From positions 99,162 through 163,161 of the forward strand of contig NZ_JAKVCW010000011.1 of assembly GCF_022448905.1 (NCBI RefSeq): a stretch of DNA of 64,000 bases, given 5' to 3'. Source of the DNA: Shimia sp. (GTDB lineage Bacteria > Pseudomonadota > Alphaproteobacteria > Rhodobacterales > Rhodobacteraceae). Position numbers and translations under genes: made by a program. Positions 25,484 to 34,425 of this stretch are shown here, one piece after another (position 1 is the first letter of the stretch; each line of letters begins with the position of its first letter). Under the pieces are notes generated by a model, which saw only the letters and a list, made by a program, of their open reading frames with translations, did no database searches and had not been told where the DNA came from.

Positions 25484-26179
25484 ATGTCCGAGCTTACCGC
25501 TGATCCAATCGACCTCTATTACTGGCCCACGCCCAACGGCTGGAAGATTTCCATCGCGCTTGAGGAAATGGCGCTGCCCTACACCACGCACCTGATCAAT
25601 ATCGGCAAGGGTGATCAATTTGCGCCCGATTTCCTCAAGATCGCCCCCAATAACCGCATGCCCGCGATTGTTGATCCAAACGGACCTGACGGTCAGCCCA
25701 TCTCGGTCTTTGAAAGCGGCGCAATCCTGCTCTACCTCGCGCGCAAGACCGGCACGTTTTTGGGCACGACAGAACGGGAGCGAGTTGCCGTGGAAGAATG
25801 GCTGATGTGGCAAATGGGCGGGCTTGGCCCAATGGCCGGCCAAACCCATCACTTCCTGAAATACGCGCCTGAAGACATCGCCTACGCCAAAGCCCGCTAC
25901 CGCGACGAAACCGCGCGGCTCTATGGCGTGCTGGATCGCCGATTGGCCGAGAACGAATACTTGGCAGGCGATTTCTACTCCATCGCGGATATGTCAGCTT
26001 GGGGTTGGGCCTCCCTTTGGGAAGGGCAAGAGCAGACGCTGGAGGACAAACCCCATATGGCCCGCTGGCTCAAAACTCTGTGGGAACGCCCCTCCCTGAG
26101 ACGCGGGCGGGCCTTGCATGCCGATCTGCGCGCTGACCGGTCCGACACCTGGGTTCAGGACGATCTTTTTGGATCTTAG
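25484..26179 (+). CDS. Glutathione S-transferase, YfcG/Nu-class-like
   Basis: A 231-residue protein with an N-terminal thioredoxin-fold domain (DLYYWPTPNGWKISIALEE, NNRMPAIVDPNG, then the glutathione gamma-glutamyl contact FESGAILLYLARK) and a C-terminal helical domain (FLAGDFYSIADMSAWGW-like region, here YLAGDFYSIADMSAWGWAS). The T-P-N-G start is characteristic of the YfcG/Ure2-like group, which has disulfide-bond reductase activity with glutathione. AGGAG is 5 nt upstream of the ATG at 25484. It follows the hydrolase by 36 bp. Confidence 0.9.
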   Translation: MSELTADPIDLYYWPTPNGWKISIALEEMALPYTTHLINIGKGDQFAPDFLKIAPNNRMPAIVDPNGPDGQPISVFESGAILLYLARKTGTFLGTTERERVAVEEWLMWQMGGLGPMAGQTHHFLKYAPEDIAYAKARYRDETARLYGVLDRRLAENEYLAGDFYSIADMSAWGWASLWEGQEQTLEDKPHMARWLKTLWERPSLRRGRALHADLRADRSDTWVQDDLFGS

Positions 26180-26220
26180 TCTGCGAACGCACTCTTAAAG
26201 AACGCAAAAAACGGCGCCCT

Positions 26221-26841
26221 TCAGCCCTCCTCAACCTCTTCTTCCAGCGCATAGTCCTGGAAAATCTTGCCTTGGGTCATGAAGAAAATGAACACCGCCG
26301 CGGTCAGGCCAAAGGTCTTGAAGTAAACCCAGGTGTCCGTGCTCTGGGTGCGCCAGATCACCTCGTTCAGCACCGCCAGCCCGATGAAAAACGCCGTCAA
26401 CCGCTTGGTCAACAACATCCAGCCCTCTTCTTTCAGAGGCATCATCTCTTCCATCACAAACTTCAAATAGCTCTGCCCTCGCAGCAGCCCCACACCAAGC
26501 GCCCCACCAAACAGGAGGTAGATCATGGTTGGCTTCATCTTGAAGAACCGCTCGTCATTAAGCCACACCGACAACCCGCCAAACAGGATCACCAGCACCA
26601 AGGTGGCCACCTGCATTTTTGAAAGCTTGCCGGTCAGTTTCCACAGGATGCCCGTGGTCAGGATCAACAGCGGAATAAATCCCGCAGTGGCGACAATGAA
26701 CCCATCATAGGCTGTGCCGACGATTTCAATGGTTTGGTCCCGCAGCCGCAAATAGGCGACAAAGAACACCATAATGGGGCCCAGTTCCAAACCCATCTTC
26801 AGCATCGGGTTGATCTTTTTCTCAGAAGAATTTTCAGCCAT
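26221..26841 (-). CDS. yciB: Inner-membrane protein YciB (IspZ / septation protein A family)
   Basis: A 206-residue protein with six or so hydrophobic helices. The family marks are LELGPIMVFFVAYLR near the N-terminus, KPTMIYLLFGGALGVGLL in the middle and NEVIWRTQSTDTWVYFKTFG near the end. YciB is linked to cell-envelope integrity and division in enterobacteria and to septation in Shigella. It begins 9 bp after the stop of the EamA gene upstream, and ftsY lies beyond that on the same strand, so an ftsY - EamA - yciB operon is likely. Confidence 0.93.
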   Translation of the reverse strand: MAENSSEKKINPMLKMGLELGPIMVFFVAYLRLRDQTIEIVGTAYDGFIVATAGFIPLLILTTGILWKLTGKLSKMQVATLVLVILFGGLSVWLNDERFFKMKPTMIYLLFGGALGVGLLRGQSYLKFVMEEMMPLKEEGWMLLTKRLTAFFIGLAVLNEVIWRTQSTDTWVYFKTFGLTAAVFIFFMTQGKIFQDYALEEEVEEG

Positions 26842-26850
26842 CGCGCGTTC

Positions 26851-27756
26851 CTATTGCCTGCCCACTTCCACTATCACAGCCCCCAGCGCAATCAATGCCA
26901 TCAAGGCAATCCGGCGTGGACCCACCGTCTCTTTCAACACCAGCCACCCGATCAGCGCCGCAAACACCGGCGAAGTTTCCCGCAGCACTGCTGCCTCGCC
27001 CACATTGTCCAAACGTGTCGCCAGCATGACCGAGCCAAAGCTGGCAAAAGCCACCAACCCGCCAATGACGCCGCGTGTCATCAACGGGCCAAGGGCGGGC
27101 GGGTGCGCCATGGCGCGATACTTCATCGCCGCCAAGACCGGAAACACCAGCCCGTCGATCAGGAAGAACCACGCAAGAAAGGTAAATGGGTCCGCCGTGG
27201 CGCGGATACCAAACGCATCATAGGTTGTGTAAAGCGCCACAAAAAAGCCGGTGAATACCGCAATCACCATCGCGGCCAGCAAGGTCTCCCGCCCCTCGGT
27301 CATAAACACCATGTTGTAGACGGCTAAGCCCAGAATACCCGCCATCAGGACGGCTACCCCAAACCACTGCAACCCGCTGAAGGTCTCGCCAAAAATCAGA
27401 TAGGCGCCAATAACCGTGAAAAACGGCCCCACCCCGCGCACAACGGGGTAGACCACGGTGAACGCACCTTTGGTATAAGCCCAACTCTGCAGCAACTTGT
27501 AGCCGGTGTGAATGACAAAGGCACCCAGAAAAATCAGCCACATATGTGGCTCAGGCCACGGCACCACGAACAAAGCAAAGGGCGCCGCCATAGCCGCATA
27601 GCTGAAATCAATCGCCCCGCGTGTCAGCCAGGGATCATGCCGCCCTTTTTGAAGTGCGCCGAACACGGCGTGGAGAAACGCCGCCAACAACGCCAGCGCC
27701 AGCGCCAGTTGCTGGCCTGAAGCGGTTCCCTCCAGAGAGACCAGCCAAGCGCTCAT
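26851..27756 (-). CDS. EamA/DMT family transporter
   Basis: A 301-residue permease with about ten helices in two EamA repeats. The first repeat has ALLAAFLHAVFGALQKGRH and VVRGVGPFFTVIGAYLIFGE; the second has VGEAAVLRETSPVFAALIGW and ends LIALGAVIVEVGRQ. It differs clearly from the EamA protein near 3.1 kb. It stands between ftsY and yciB on one strand. The substrate is unknown. Confidence 0.9.
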   Translation of the reverse strand: MSAWLVSLEGTASGQQLALALALLAAFLHAVFGALQKGRHDPWLTRGAIDFSYAAMAAPFALFVVPWPEPHMWLIFLGAFVIHTGYKLLQSWAYTKGAFTVVYPVVRGVGPFFTVIGAYLIFGETFSGLQWFGVAVLMAGILGLAVYNMVFMTEGRETLLAAMVIAVFTGFFVALYTTYDAFGIRATADPFTFLAWFFLIDGLVFPVLAAMKYRAMAHPPALGPLMTRGVIGGLVAFASFGSVMLATRLDNVGEAAVLRETSPVFAALIGWLVLKETVGPRRIALMALIALGAVIVEVGRQ

Positions 27757-27782
27757 GATTGGCGCTCAATTGCGCTGTTGGA

Positions 27783-27836
27783 CCAGGGGTTTTCCACCCC
27801 CGGACCCCCGGAGGATACTTTGGGCAAGAAGAAGAT
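27783..27836. repeat. Roseobacter-type intergenic repeat (putative)
   Basis: The spacer between the EamA and ftsY genes holds a GGGG-TTTTCCA-CCCCCGG hairpin-forming core followed by CCCCCGGAGGATACTTTGGG and CAAGAAGAAG. I recognise a motif of this kind (CCCC-GGAG-AT-rich-AAGAAGAA) as dispersed many times between genes in rhodobacterial genomes, often just past stop codons. It is present once in this window, so repetition itself cannot be shown here. Confidence 0.45.
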
Positions 27837-28930
27837 CAGTTTTGCTCCAGCCCAATAAGGGCCGCGGCAAACTCTTCGGGATCAAAGGGTTGCAGATCAT
27901 CAATTTGCTCGCCCACGCCAATCGCGTGGATCGGCAGACCAAACTTATCTGCGAGGCTCACCAGAATGCCGCCCTTTGCAGTGCCATCCAGCTTCGTCAT
28001 CACGAGACCAGACACATCTGCCAGTTTTTGGAACGTCTCCACTTGGCTGATCGCATTTTGGCCGGTTGTGGCGTCCAGCACCAACAACGTGTTGTGCGGC
28101 GCATCCGGGTCTTTTTTGCGGATCACCCGCACGATCTTGGCAAGCTCTTCCATCAGGTCCTGACGGTTCTGCAAACGCCCGGCCGTATCGATCATCAGCA
28201 GGTCCGCCCCTTCGGCTTCCGCCTTGGTCATCGCATCATACGCCAAGCTCGCAGGATCGGAGCCCTCTGGCGCGGTCAAAACCGGCACACCTGCGCGTTC
28301 GCCCCATACTTGCAGCTGCTCCACCGCCGCCGCCCGGAACGTATCCCCAGCCGCAATGACTACGGACTTCCCTGCCGCGCGGAACTGGCTTGCCAGCTTG
28401 CCAATGGTGGTGGTCTTGCCAGAACCATTCACGCCAACAACCAGCACAACCTGCGGCTTGGAGGGATAGAGCGGCATCGGACGCGCCACAGTTTCCATGA
28501 TCCGCGCCACTTCGGTCGCGAGAATATCTTTGATCTCTTGCGTCGAGACCCGCCGCCCCAGACGGCCTTCCGCGATATTGGCGGTCACGCGCAGCGCGGT
28601 GTCCACGCCCATATCGGAGGCAATCAGCAACTCTTCGAGCTGCTCCAGCATGTCATCGTCCAGCACGCGCTTAACAACCGGACCGCTTTGGCTCTGGCCG
28701 GTCAACCGCGCCAGTATGCCAGACTTGGGCGCCTCAGCAGGCGCTTTCTCTTCCACGGCAGGCGCCGCTTCCACCTCAACAGCGGCAGGCGCAGGCTGCT
28801 CTCCGGGAGGGCTTTCAACCGCGACCGCTTCGGTCTCTACGCCGCCATCTTCGACAATTGCCTCAAGCCCTTCGTCCAATTTGGACGACGACTTGAACAA
28901 CCTGTCTTTGAGCTTTGAGAAAAACGCCAT
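27836..28930 (-). CDS. ftsY: Signal recognition particle receptor FtsY
   Basis: FtsY docks SRP-ribosome complexes at the SecYEG translocon. The 364-residue product has the usual acidic, Ala/Glu/Pro-rich N-terminal A domain (about 20-70), the helical N domain, and the SRP GTPase NG domain: G1 GVNGSGKTTTIGKLAS, insertion-box DTFRAAAVEQL, G3 DTAGR and G4 TKLDGTAKGG. The end (IDDLQPFDPEEFAAALIG) is the family end. It is the first gene of a probable minus-strand run with an EamA permease and yciB. Confidence 0.97.
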   Translation of the reverse strand: MAFFSKLKDRLFKSSSKLDEGLEAIVEDGGVETEAVAVESPPGEQPAPAAVEVEAAPAVEEKAPAEAPKSGILARLTGQSQSGPVVKRVLDDDMLEQLEELLIASDMGVDTALRVTANIAEGRLGRRVSTQEIKDILATEVARIMETVARPMPLYPSKPQVVLVVGVNGSGKTTTIGKLASQFRAAGKSVVIAAGDTFRAAAVEQLQVWGERAGVPVLTAPEGSDPASLAYDAMTKAEAEGADLLMIDTAGRLQNRQDLMEELAKIVRVIRKKDPDAPHNTLLVLDATTGQNAISQVETFQKLADVSGLVMTKLDGTAKGGILVSLADKFGLPIHAIGVGEQIDDLQPFDPEEFAAALIGLEQN

Positions 28931-28978
28931 GGTGGTCTCCGGAACTGCTTGCTTCCAGTTAGTCTGATTTGACGGGAT

Positions 28979-29653
28979 TTAAAAGAGTGGGGTCGCCCAG
29001 CCCACGCCTGCCACAATCAGGAACTGCCCACCGGCATAAAGCACCCACAAAGCAATCGACACCATGCGTTGCAGGGCCGCATCCGGTTTCATGCGGAAAA
29101 GCTGGATCGCCAACAGCGTATCGGACGCCATAAAGGACAATGCCCCAGCCACCGCCAAAGGCCGATCGACCAATCCAAAAGCCGTTGCCCCCATAGCGCA
29201 AATGATCGCCACATAAGCTCTAACCGGCCAACGGAGTTCACCGGTGAACGGACTCAACCAACGCTCTGTCGACAGCGCAAAAACCACCAAAGCCGCCAAC
29301 AAAACAGGCATGGCCAACGGCCCAGCGCCAATGTCCCAAAAGTAGACAACATAGGCTACATGCGCCGCCGCAAAGGACACCAAACCGACAAGAAAGGCCT
29401 TCTCCCCATCTCGCGACAGTGCCAGATCGCCCAGCGCCGACAGCAACAACGCCACAACCACTGCCCAGGAACCGAAACTCACCGCAACTGCCGCTGCAAA
29501 GGCTGGCATCGGAATGGTCTTAACCACCGTCTTCCAGACGCTGGGCGGGCGATGACAAAACGCCACCGCATAAACCAACGCCGCCAACACCCCCACCACA
29601 AGCAATCCCAAGCGGATGCTTTGGCGCAGGGCAATTTCTTCGACAATACTCAT
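28979..29653 (-). CDS. Lysoplasmalogenase-like YhhN family membrane protein
   Basis: A 224-residue protein with about eight hydrophobic helices. The stretches LLLSALGDLALSR, FLVGLVSFAAAHVAYVVYF and ASDTLLAIQLF fit the YhhN/TMEM86 family, whose eukaryotic members hydrolyse the vinyl-ether bond of lysoplasmalogen; the aspartates in GDLALS and ASDTLLA are the family's conserved acidic residues. The bacterial substrate is unproven. It is flanked by rnpB and ftsY on the same strand. Confidence 0.85.
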   Translation of the reverse strand: MSIVEEIALRQSIRLGLLVVGVLAALVYAVAFCHRPPSVWKTVVKTIPMPAFAAAVAVSFGSWAVVVALLLSALGDLALSRDGEKAFLVGLVSFAAAHVAYVVYFWDIGAGPLAMPVLLAALVVFALSTERWLSPFTGELRWPVRAYVAIICAMGATAFGLVDRPLAVAGALSFMASDTLLAIQLFRMKPDAALQRMVSIALWVLYAGGQFLIVAGVGWATPLF

Positions 29654-29723
29654 GGCAGCCTCATGTGTTTTGCCAACACCCTATGGCGGCAAGCCTCTGT
29701 TTGTCTTGTGCAAAATGGGAAGG

Positions 29724-30110
29724 TGACGCGCAGAGAGCCTATAAGCCGGATTCTGTTCCCCGGCCGAAGCCAGTTCAATGACCATTCATCTAGGGTGCCT
29801 GTTACCAGACACCTCAAGCTGCCAACCCGGACCTGCTCGGAGCAAAGCGCTCCTGTGCTTGCGCACACGCGGTCCCTATTTGGCATTGCTCCCGGTGGGG
29901 CTTGCCGTGCCGCCGCTGTTGCCAGCCGCGCGGTGGGCTCTTACCCCACCGTTTCACCTTGACCCCGACGGATCGGGGCAGTCTGTTCTCTGTGGCGCTT
30001 TCCCTCGGGTTTCCCCGGCCGGGCGTTACCCGGCACCGTTGCTTTGTGGAGTCCGGACTTTCCTCGCGGGCTTACGCCCCCGCGGCCATCCAGCTCTCTG
30101 CGCGTCTCCG
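29724..30110 (-). ncRNA. rnpB: RNase P RNA, type A
   Basis: The minus strand encodes the catalytic RNA of RNase P, which trims tRNA 5' ends. Helix P1 is perfect: GACGCGCAGAGAG at the 5' end pairs with CTCTCTGCGCGTC at the 3' end. Universal elements are present: GAGGAAAGTCCGGACTCCAC (CR I), ACAGAGAACAGACTGCC-like segment (CR II/III region), GGTAAGAGCCCACCGC, and near the 3' end GAACAGAATCCGGCTTATAG (CR V with the P4 strand). Boundaries are set from P1 and may be off by a few bases. It lies between the YhhN and AmpD-like genes. Confidence 0.96.
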
Positions 30111-30134
30111 CAATAGGCCTTTGCTGCAAAAGCG

Positions 30135-30800
30135 TCAATCTCTGCCTGCGGCCTGCACTAGCCGCGCTGCAATGCGCGCATCCTCGGCGTCACATAGCCC
30201 TTCAGCCCAAGGCCGAAACCGCGCCCGAAACGCGGCAAAACAATTAGGGTTGTCCAAATCGTAGCCAAATTGCGCGGCACAGCTTTCCCAATCGGCCTCC
30301 GCAGGCCTTTGATCCGGCCAAACAGCCAGCCCCTGACGCGCCAGCCGCAGCCAATCAAACTTCGGACCAGGATCAATCTTACGCCCCGGCGACATGTCGG
30401 AATGTCCAATCACGCCGTCCGGGCCAATATCCCAACGCTGCATAATACCAACCAGCAGAGCTTCCAGCGCGTCCATCTGCGCCGCCGCAAACGGGTGGTC
30501 GCCTTTGTTGGACAGTTCAATGCCAATGCTGCGGGAATTCACATCCCCTTGACCCTGCCAACTGCCAACACCTGCGTGCCAGGCCCGCATCTCCTCCGCC
30601 ACCAACTGTGTGATCTGCCCGTCTGGCGCAATCACATAGTGCGCTGACACCTCCGCTTCGGGATTGCACAGCCAGTCAATCGCCGCCTGCGCGCTGTCCA
30701 TTGCCGTATAATGGATCACGATCAGTTCAGGCCGCTGTCCATCCCGCCGCTCCCCGAAGTTCGGGGAGGGCTGCTGTAGAATGTCCATGGAAGCAGACAT
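30135..30800 (-). CDS. N-acetylmuramoyl-L-alanine amidase, AmpD-like
   Basis: A 221-residue amidase_2 protein: LIVIHYTAMDSAQAAIDWL, EVSAHYVIAPDG, RAWHAGVGSW, SIGIELSNKGDHPF and VIGHSDMSPGRKIDPGPKFD. The zinc ligands are the histidines of IHYT and GHSD plus the aspartate in KIDPG. There is no signal peptide, so a cytosolic role in recycling anhydro-muropeptides (AmpD) is most likely. The start at 30800 follows directly the stop of the upstream lipoprotein gene; a second ATG four codons later is possible. The C-terminal 50 residues are a PGRP-unrelated tail. Confidence 0.88.
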   Translation of the reverse strand: MSASMDILQQPSPNFGERRDGQRPELIVIHYTAMDSAQAAIDWLCNPEAEVSAHYVIAPDGQITQLVAEEMRAWHAGVGSWQGQGDVNSRSIGIELSNKGDHPFAAAQMDALEALLVGIMQRWDIGPDGVIGHSDMSPGRKIDPGPKFDWLRLARQGLAVWPDQRPAEADWESCAAQFGYDLDNPNCFAAFRARFRPWAEGLCDAEDARIAARLVQAAGRD

Positions 30801-30802
30801 GC

Positions 30803-31645
30803 TTAGTTGCCAGCGGCCACGCGGAACGGGCTCGGGTCCCACTTGCAGGCATAGCCATCGCCATCCGGATCAACACCAAGCCGATCTCTTTTAGGGCCGC
30901 CTTTTTCCAGAAACGCCCGCTGCGCCGCCTCGTCACTGCCAAACTTGGCACAAGCTTTTTCATAGCGCGACGCGCCACCAATCTTCAGTCGGCTGTACAC
31001 CTTTGTGCCAACAGGGTGCTTTGTCTCCAGAGCATAAGCCACGATGTTTGGCCCAGCGTCTCCCGTGCGCACTGGCACAGCAGTGGGTTGGATCACCGTA
31101 TAGTTGGCTTTGTTCTGCGCCCGACGTGCGGCGTCCGCCTCAATCGAGCGACGCCCGTCTACAGCCGCAAAGTCATTCTCATCCGAAATACCCGGGTTGG
31201 AGAAAACCTGAGGCGCAGGATTGCTGGGGCTTGCGTGCAGCGGCTGCACACCGGAATTGGCAGATGCCGCCGCCAAAGCAGCCGTGGTCTCACTGGCAAT
31301 GCTCGCCGCATCATTGGCGGCTGACGCATTGGAGCTCGGGGATGGCACAGTGCTCGCTGCCGCTGCCGCGGTTTGCGGCTGTGCGGTTGTGGTCGTGATC
31401 AAGGGCGTAGCAGCTACAGACTGCGCCGGCGGCACAGTGGCAACCACAGGCGCCGGTTCGATCGTCGCAATCTGCGGTGCGTCCGGAATGGTCTCTTGCG
31501 AGACTGCATTTGCGGGCGGCAAGGCCGTCCGCCGATGTTCCCCGGTTTTCTCGTCGTAAAACACGCCTGCGGCGCTGTCTGGCACGGCCGGCTGGCACGC
31601 GCTCAGCGCGACCAGCGCACAAATGGCCCCAATGCTACGTTTCAT
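30803..31645 (-). CDS. Lipoprotein with Excalibur-like C-terminus
   Basis: A 280-residue lipoprotein: signal and lipobox MKRSIGAICALVALSAC. Residues about 40-150 are low-complexity Ala/Thr/Pro/Ser, a flexible periplasmic spacer. The C-terminus ends GVDPDGDGYACKWDPSPFR, close to the calcium-binding Excalibur pattern DxDxDGxxC...P seen in surface proteins and nucleases. The middle (GTKVYSRLKIGGASRYEKAC) may be a small recognition domain. It starts the pair with the AmpD-like amidase, 2 bp apart, suggesting a peptidoglycan-related task. No assigned function. Confidence 0.82.
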   Translation of the reverse strand: MKRSIGAICALVALSACQPAVPDSAAGVFYDEKTGEHRRTALPPANAVSQETIPDAPQIATIEPAPVVATVPPAQSVAATPLITTTTAQPQTAAAAASTVPSPSSNASAANDAASIASETTAALAAASANSGVQPLHASPSNPAPQVFSNPGISDENDFAAVDGRRSIEADAARRAQNKANYTVIQPTAVPVRTGDAGPNIVAYALETKHPVGTKVYSRLKIGGASRYEKACAKFGSDEAAQRAFLEKGGPKRDRLGVDPDGDGYACKWDPSPFRVAAGN

Positions 31646-31680
31646 GATCTGCCTTAACTGCTCTTAGTTTTGCAGCAGCT

Positions 31681-33168
31681 TTACCACCATTTGCCTGGTT
31701 TGGCCACAAAACCTGCGGCTTGCTCCAGCGCGTAGGCGGTGTTCAGCAGATCGCCCTCTTCCCAAGGGCGGCCAATCAGCTGCAGACCCAACGGCAGACC
31801 CTGGCTGTCCAGACCGGTTGGCACCGACACCCCTGGCAGACCAGCCAGGTTCACGGTCACGGTGAACACGTCGTTCAGATACATCTGGATCGGATCGGCA
31901 TCGGTCATTTCACCCAAACCAAAGGCCGCCGAAGGTGTCGCAGGCGTCAGAATCGCATCAATACCCTGAGCAAAGACGTTTTCGAAGTCCTGCTTGATCA
32001 GCGTCCGAACCCGACGCGCACGGTTGTAGTAAGCGTCATAGAAACCTGCGGACAGCACATAGGTGCCAACCATCACGCGGCGCTGCACCTCATGACCAAA
32101 GCCTTCGGCGCGGGTTTTCTCGTACATTTCGGTGATGCCATCACCTGCCGCCAAAGTGGCACGGTGGCCGTAACGCACACCATCATAGCGCGCCAAATTC
32201 GAAGAGGCTTCCGCTGGTGCAATCACATAATACGCAGGCAGCGCGTATTTTGTGTGCGGCAAAGAAATGTCGACAATCTCCGCGCCCGCAGCTTTCAGCA
32301 TCTCGGTGCCATCGGCCCAGAGTTTTTCGATCTCGGCCGGCATGCCGTCCATGCGGTACTCTTTTGGGATACCAATTTTCTTGCCGCGAATGTCGCCGGT
32401 CAGCATGGCTTCAAAGTTTGGCACCGGAAGATCAACACTGGTGCTGTCTTTCTCATCGTGACCACACATCGCCTCAAGCATGATGGCCGCGTCACGCACG
32501 TCTTTGGTCATTGGGCCTGCTTGATCGAGCGAAGAAGCAAAGGCCACCACGCCCCAGCGGGAACAGCGGCCATAGGTTGGCTTAATACCGGTGATGCCGG
32601 TAAACGCCGCAGGCTGACGGATCGAGCCACCCGTGTCCGTACCGGTCGCAGCCAGACAGAGATCCGCCGCAACAGCCGCCGCAGACCCACCAGAAGACCC
32701 GCCCGGGGTCAATGCCGCATCATCATTGCCGCGACGCCACGGGTTGATCGCGTTGCCGTAGACAGAGGTCTCGTTGGACGAGCCCATCGCAAACTCATCC
32801 ATGTTGAGCTTGCCCAGCATCACCGCACCGGAATCTTCCAGCTTTTGAGACACGGTGGATTCATACTCCGGCGTAAAGCCTTCCAGAATGCCGCTGGCCG
32901 CTTGGGACGCCACACCTTTGGTGCAGAACAGGTCCTTGATGCCGATTGGCAGGCCGCACATGTCCGGCGCATCACCTTGGGCAATCCGCGCATCCGCCGC
33001 CTTGGCGCGTTCCAGCGCAATCTCAGGCGTCTTATGCACAAAAGCGTTCAGCGCATCGGCGTCATCAATCGCTTTCAAAAAGGTCTCGGTCAGTTCAACG
33101 GAAGTCACATCCCCGGCACGCAGCTTATCGCGGGCTTCAGCCAGGGTAAGTTTGGTCAGATCGGTCAT
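31681..33168 (-). CDS. gatA: Aspartyl/glutamyl-tRNA amidotransferase subunit A
   Basis: GatA is the amidase subunit that releases ammonia from glutamine so that GatCAB can convert Glu-tRNA(Gln) and Asp-tRNA(Asn) to the amides. The 495-residue product has the amidase signature triad: lysine in [13 protein letters not shown], cis-serine in [14 protein letters not shown] and nucleophile serine in [19 protein letters not shown] precedes the ATG at 33168, so six upstream codons are excluded. gatC lies 65 bp upstream on the same strand; gatB is not in the window. Confidence 0.97.
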   Translation of the reverse strand: MTDLTKLTLAEARDKLRAGDVTSVELTETFLKAIDDADALNAFVHKTPEIALERAKAADARIAQGDAPDMCGLPIGIKDLFCTKGVASQAASGILEGFTPEYESTVSQKLEDSGAVMLGKLNMDEFAMGSSNETSVYGNAINPWRRGNDDAALTPGGSSGGSAAAVAADLCLAATGTDTGGSIRQPAAFTGITGIKPTYGRCSRWGVVAFASSLDQAGPMTKDVRDAAIMLEAMCGHDEKDSTSVDLPVPNFEAMLTGDIRGKKIGIPKEYRMDGMPAEIEKLWADGTEMLKAAGAEIVDISLPHTKYALPAYYVIAPAEASSNLARYDGVRYGHRATLAAGDGITEMYEKTRAEGFGHEVQRRVMVGTYVLSAGFYDAYYNRARRVRTLIKQDFENVFAQGIDAILTPATPSAAFGLGEMTDADPIQMYLNDVFTVTVNLAGLPGVSVPTGLDSQGLPLGLQLIGRPWEEGDLLNTAYALEQAAGFVAKPGKWW

Positions 33169-33233
33169 ATCGGGCGCCTCTCTCATATGGGGGCAAAATC
33201 TATTGTCAGGGGATCAACGGCATAAAAGCCGGA

Positions 33234-33521
33234 TCACTCCACCACTTTGGGAACAGCAAAGAAGCCTTCACGCGCATCCGGCGCATTGCTCAGGATTTTC
33301 TCCTGCTGATCGCCATCGGTCACCACATCCTCACGACGCTTCAGACGCATCGGGGTCACGGACACCATGGGCTCCACGCCTTCGACGTCAACTTCGTTCA
33401 GTTGCTCAATGAAACCCAGCACGGCATTGAATTCCTGTGCCAGCGCAGGCAGGGCATCTTCTTCAACCTTGATACGGGCCAATTTGGCCACTTTGGCGGC
33501 GGTGCTTTCGTCAATCGACAT
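33234..33521 (-). CDS. gatC: Aspartyl/glutamyl-tRNA amidotransferase subunit C
   Basis: A 95-residue protein of standard GatC size: MSIDESTAAKVAKLARIKV, FNAVLGFIEQLNEVDVEGV and the end VVTDGDQQEKILSNAPDARE. GatC wraps around GatA and stabilises the GatAB complex. The ATG at 33521 begins the conserved part; the frame is open for 51 codons upstream without similarity. It is ahead of gatA in a gatCA unit. Confidence 0.95.
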   Translation of the reverse strand: MSIDESTAAKVAKLARIKVEEDALPALAQEFNAVLGFIEQLNEVDVEGVEPMVSVTPMRLKRREDVVTDGDQQEKILSNAPDAREGFFAVPKVVE

Positions 33522-33670
33522 GGGGCAAGACTCTCTCGTTGCGGACGTGCCCTCAGCCTTTAGCGCGCAGGGGAAAGCGGTGCAAGCGCTTGCCTCCGTT
33601 TGCCCCACATCGTTGCATCTCCCGCCAAAAGAAAATGCAATAGAGTTGCCTGTCTTTTGTTGGGCACGGC

Positions 33671-34348
33671 TCAAGGCTGCGCCTTGAGCCTCCCCGCAAT
33701 CAGATGGCGCCGCAACACCTCAATCATCCAGCCCAACATAACGGCATTCAAAATGTGCCACATGAAATGCGTCCCCATTGGCACGTGGTGACACATCGGC
33801 ATATCCAACGAGCGAAAGGTCAAGGACAGCAGCAACAGCCCGCCGCCAATCGCCAGTCCCCGCGCCACCTCCGGCCGGCGGGAGCGCAGCAGAATCGCAT
33901 AGGTCAGGATCATCACTGGCACAGGCATATAGCCCGCGGAAACGCCCAACACCGGCATTTTGGCAAACAGAGGGATGGTTATCGCGGCATAGGGAAAGAA
34001 AAGCGCCGTCGCGACGAACGCCTTTGGCCAAGACAACGCCCAGAAATAACGGTTGGCGGCGTAAATGTAGAGCACCACATAGAGCGCAATGGGCGTTGTA
34101 TCGGCCGCAGCCGCCCATGCGGTCGCCTCGGTGTGGAAAAGGAAACTGCCAAGCCCGATCATTGCCAATATGACGCACAAGGCTTTTGCGATACCCCGCC
34201 CCGGCATCGCAGGCAGAAACCGCAACCGCGCCCACATCCACGCCGCCGCAATCACAAACGCCGCATTGGTCACGGCATTCACCGGCTCTGCCCAAAAACT
34301 TGGGTCCAACCGCTCGCAATAGGCGTCAATCGGCGCCATCCAATCCAT
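33671..34348 (-). CDS. Ceramidase-like (alkaline ceramidase family) membrane protein
   Basis: A 225-residue protein with seven predicted membrane helices. It matches the alkaline ceramidase / CREST family: N-terminal YCERLDPSFWAEPVNAVTNA, then GLGSFLFHTEATAWAAAADT (the S-F-x-H-x-T motif with zinc-binding His and the Asp) and MCHHVPMGTHFMWHILNA (the two C-terminal histidines). All expected zinc ligands appear present. Bacterial members may hydrolyse ceramide-like or other lipid amides. GGAGGGGACG lies upstream of the ATG at 34348. Confidence 0.85.
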   Translation of the reverse strand: MDWMAPIDAYCERLDPSFWAEPVNAVTNAAFVIAAAWMWARLRFLPAMPGRGIAKALCVILAMIGLGSFLFHTEATAWAAAADTTPIALYVVLYIYAANRYFWALSWPKAFVATALFFPYAAITIPLFAKMPVLGVSAGYMPVPVMILTYAILLRSRRPEVARGLAIGGGLLLLSLTFRSLDMPMCHHVPMGTHFMWHILNAVMLGWMIEVLRRHLIAGRLKAQP

Positions 34349-34425
34349 CACGTCCCCTCCCATACCAGCCCTTCCCCCAGGCCAATTGCGTGCTACTCTG
34401 ACGGCAATTGAGAGGGAGAGATAGT

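Noticed and set aside
31720..33225. 501-codon plus-strand frame antisense to gatA
   Set aside because: Same length as gatA by codon-bias mirroring; no recognisable motif and no ribosome-binding site.
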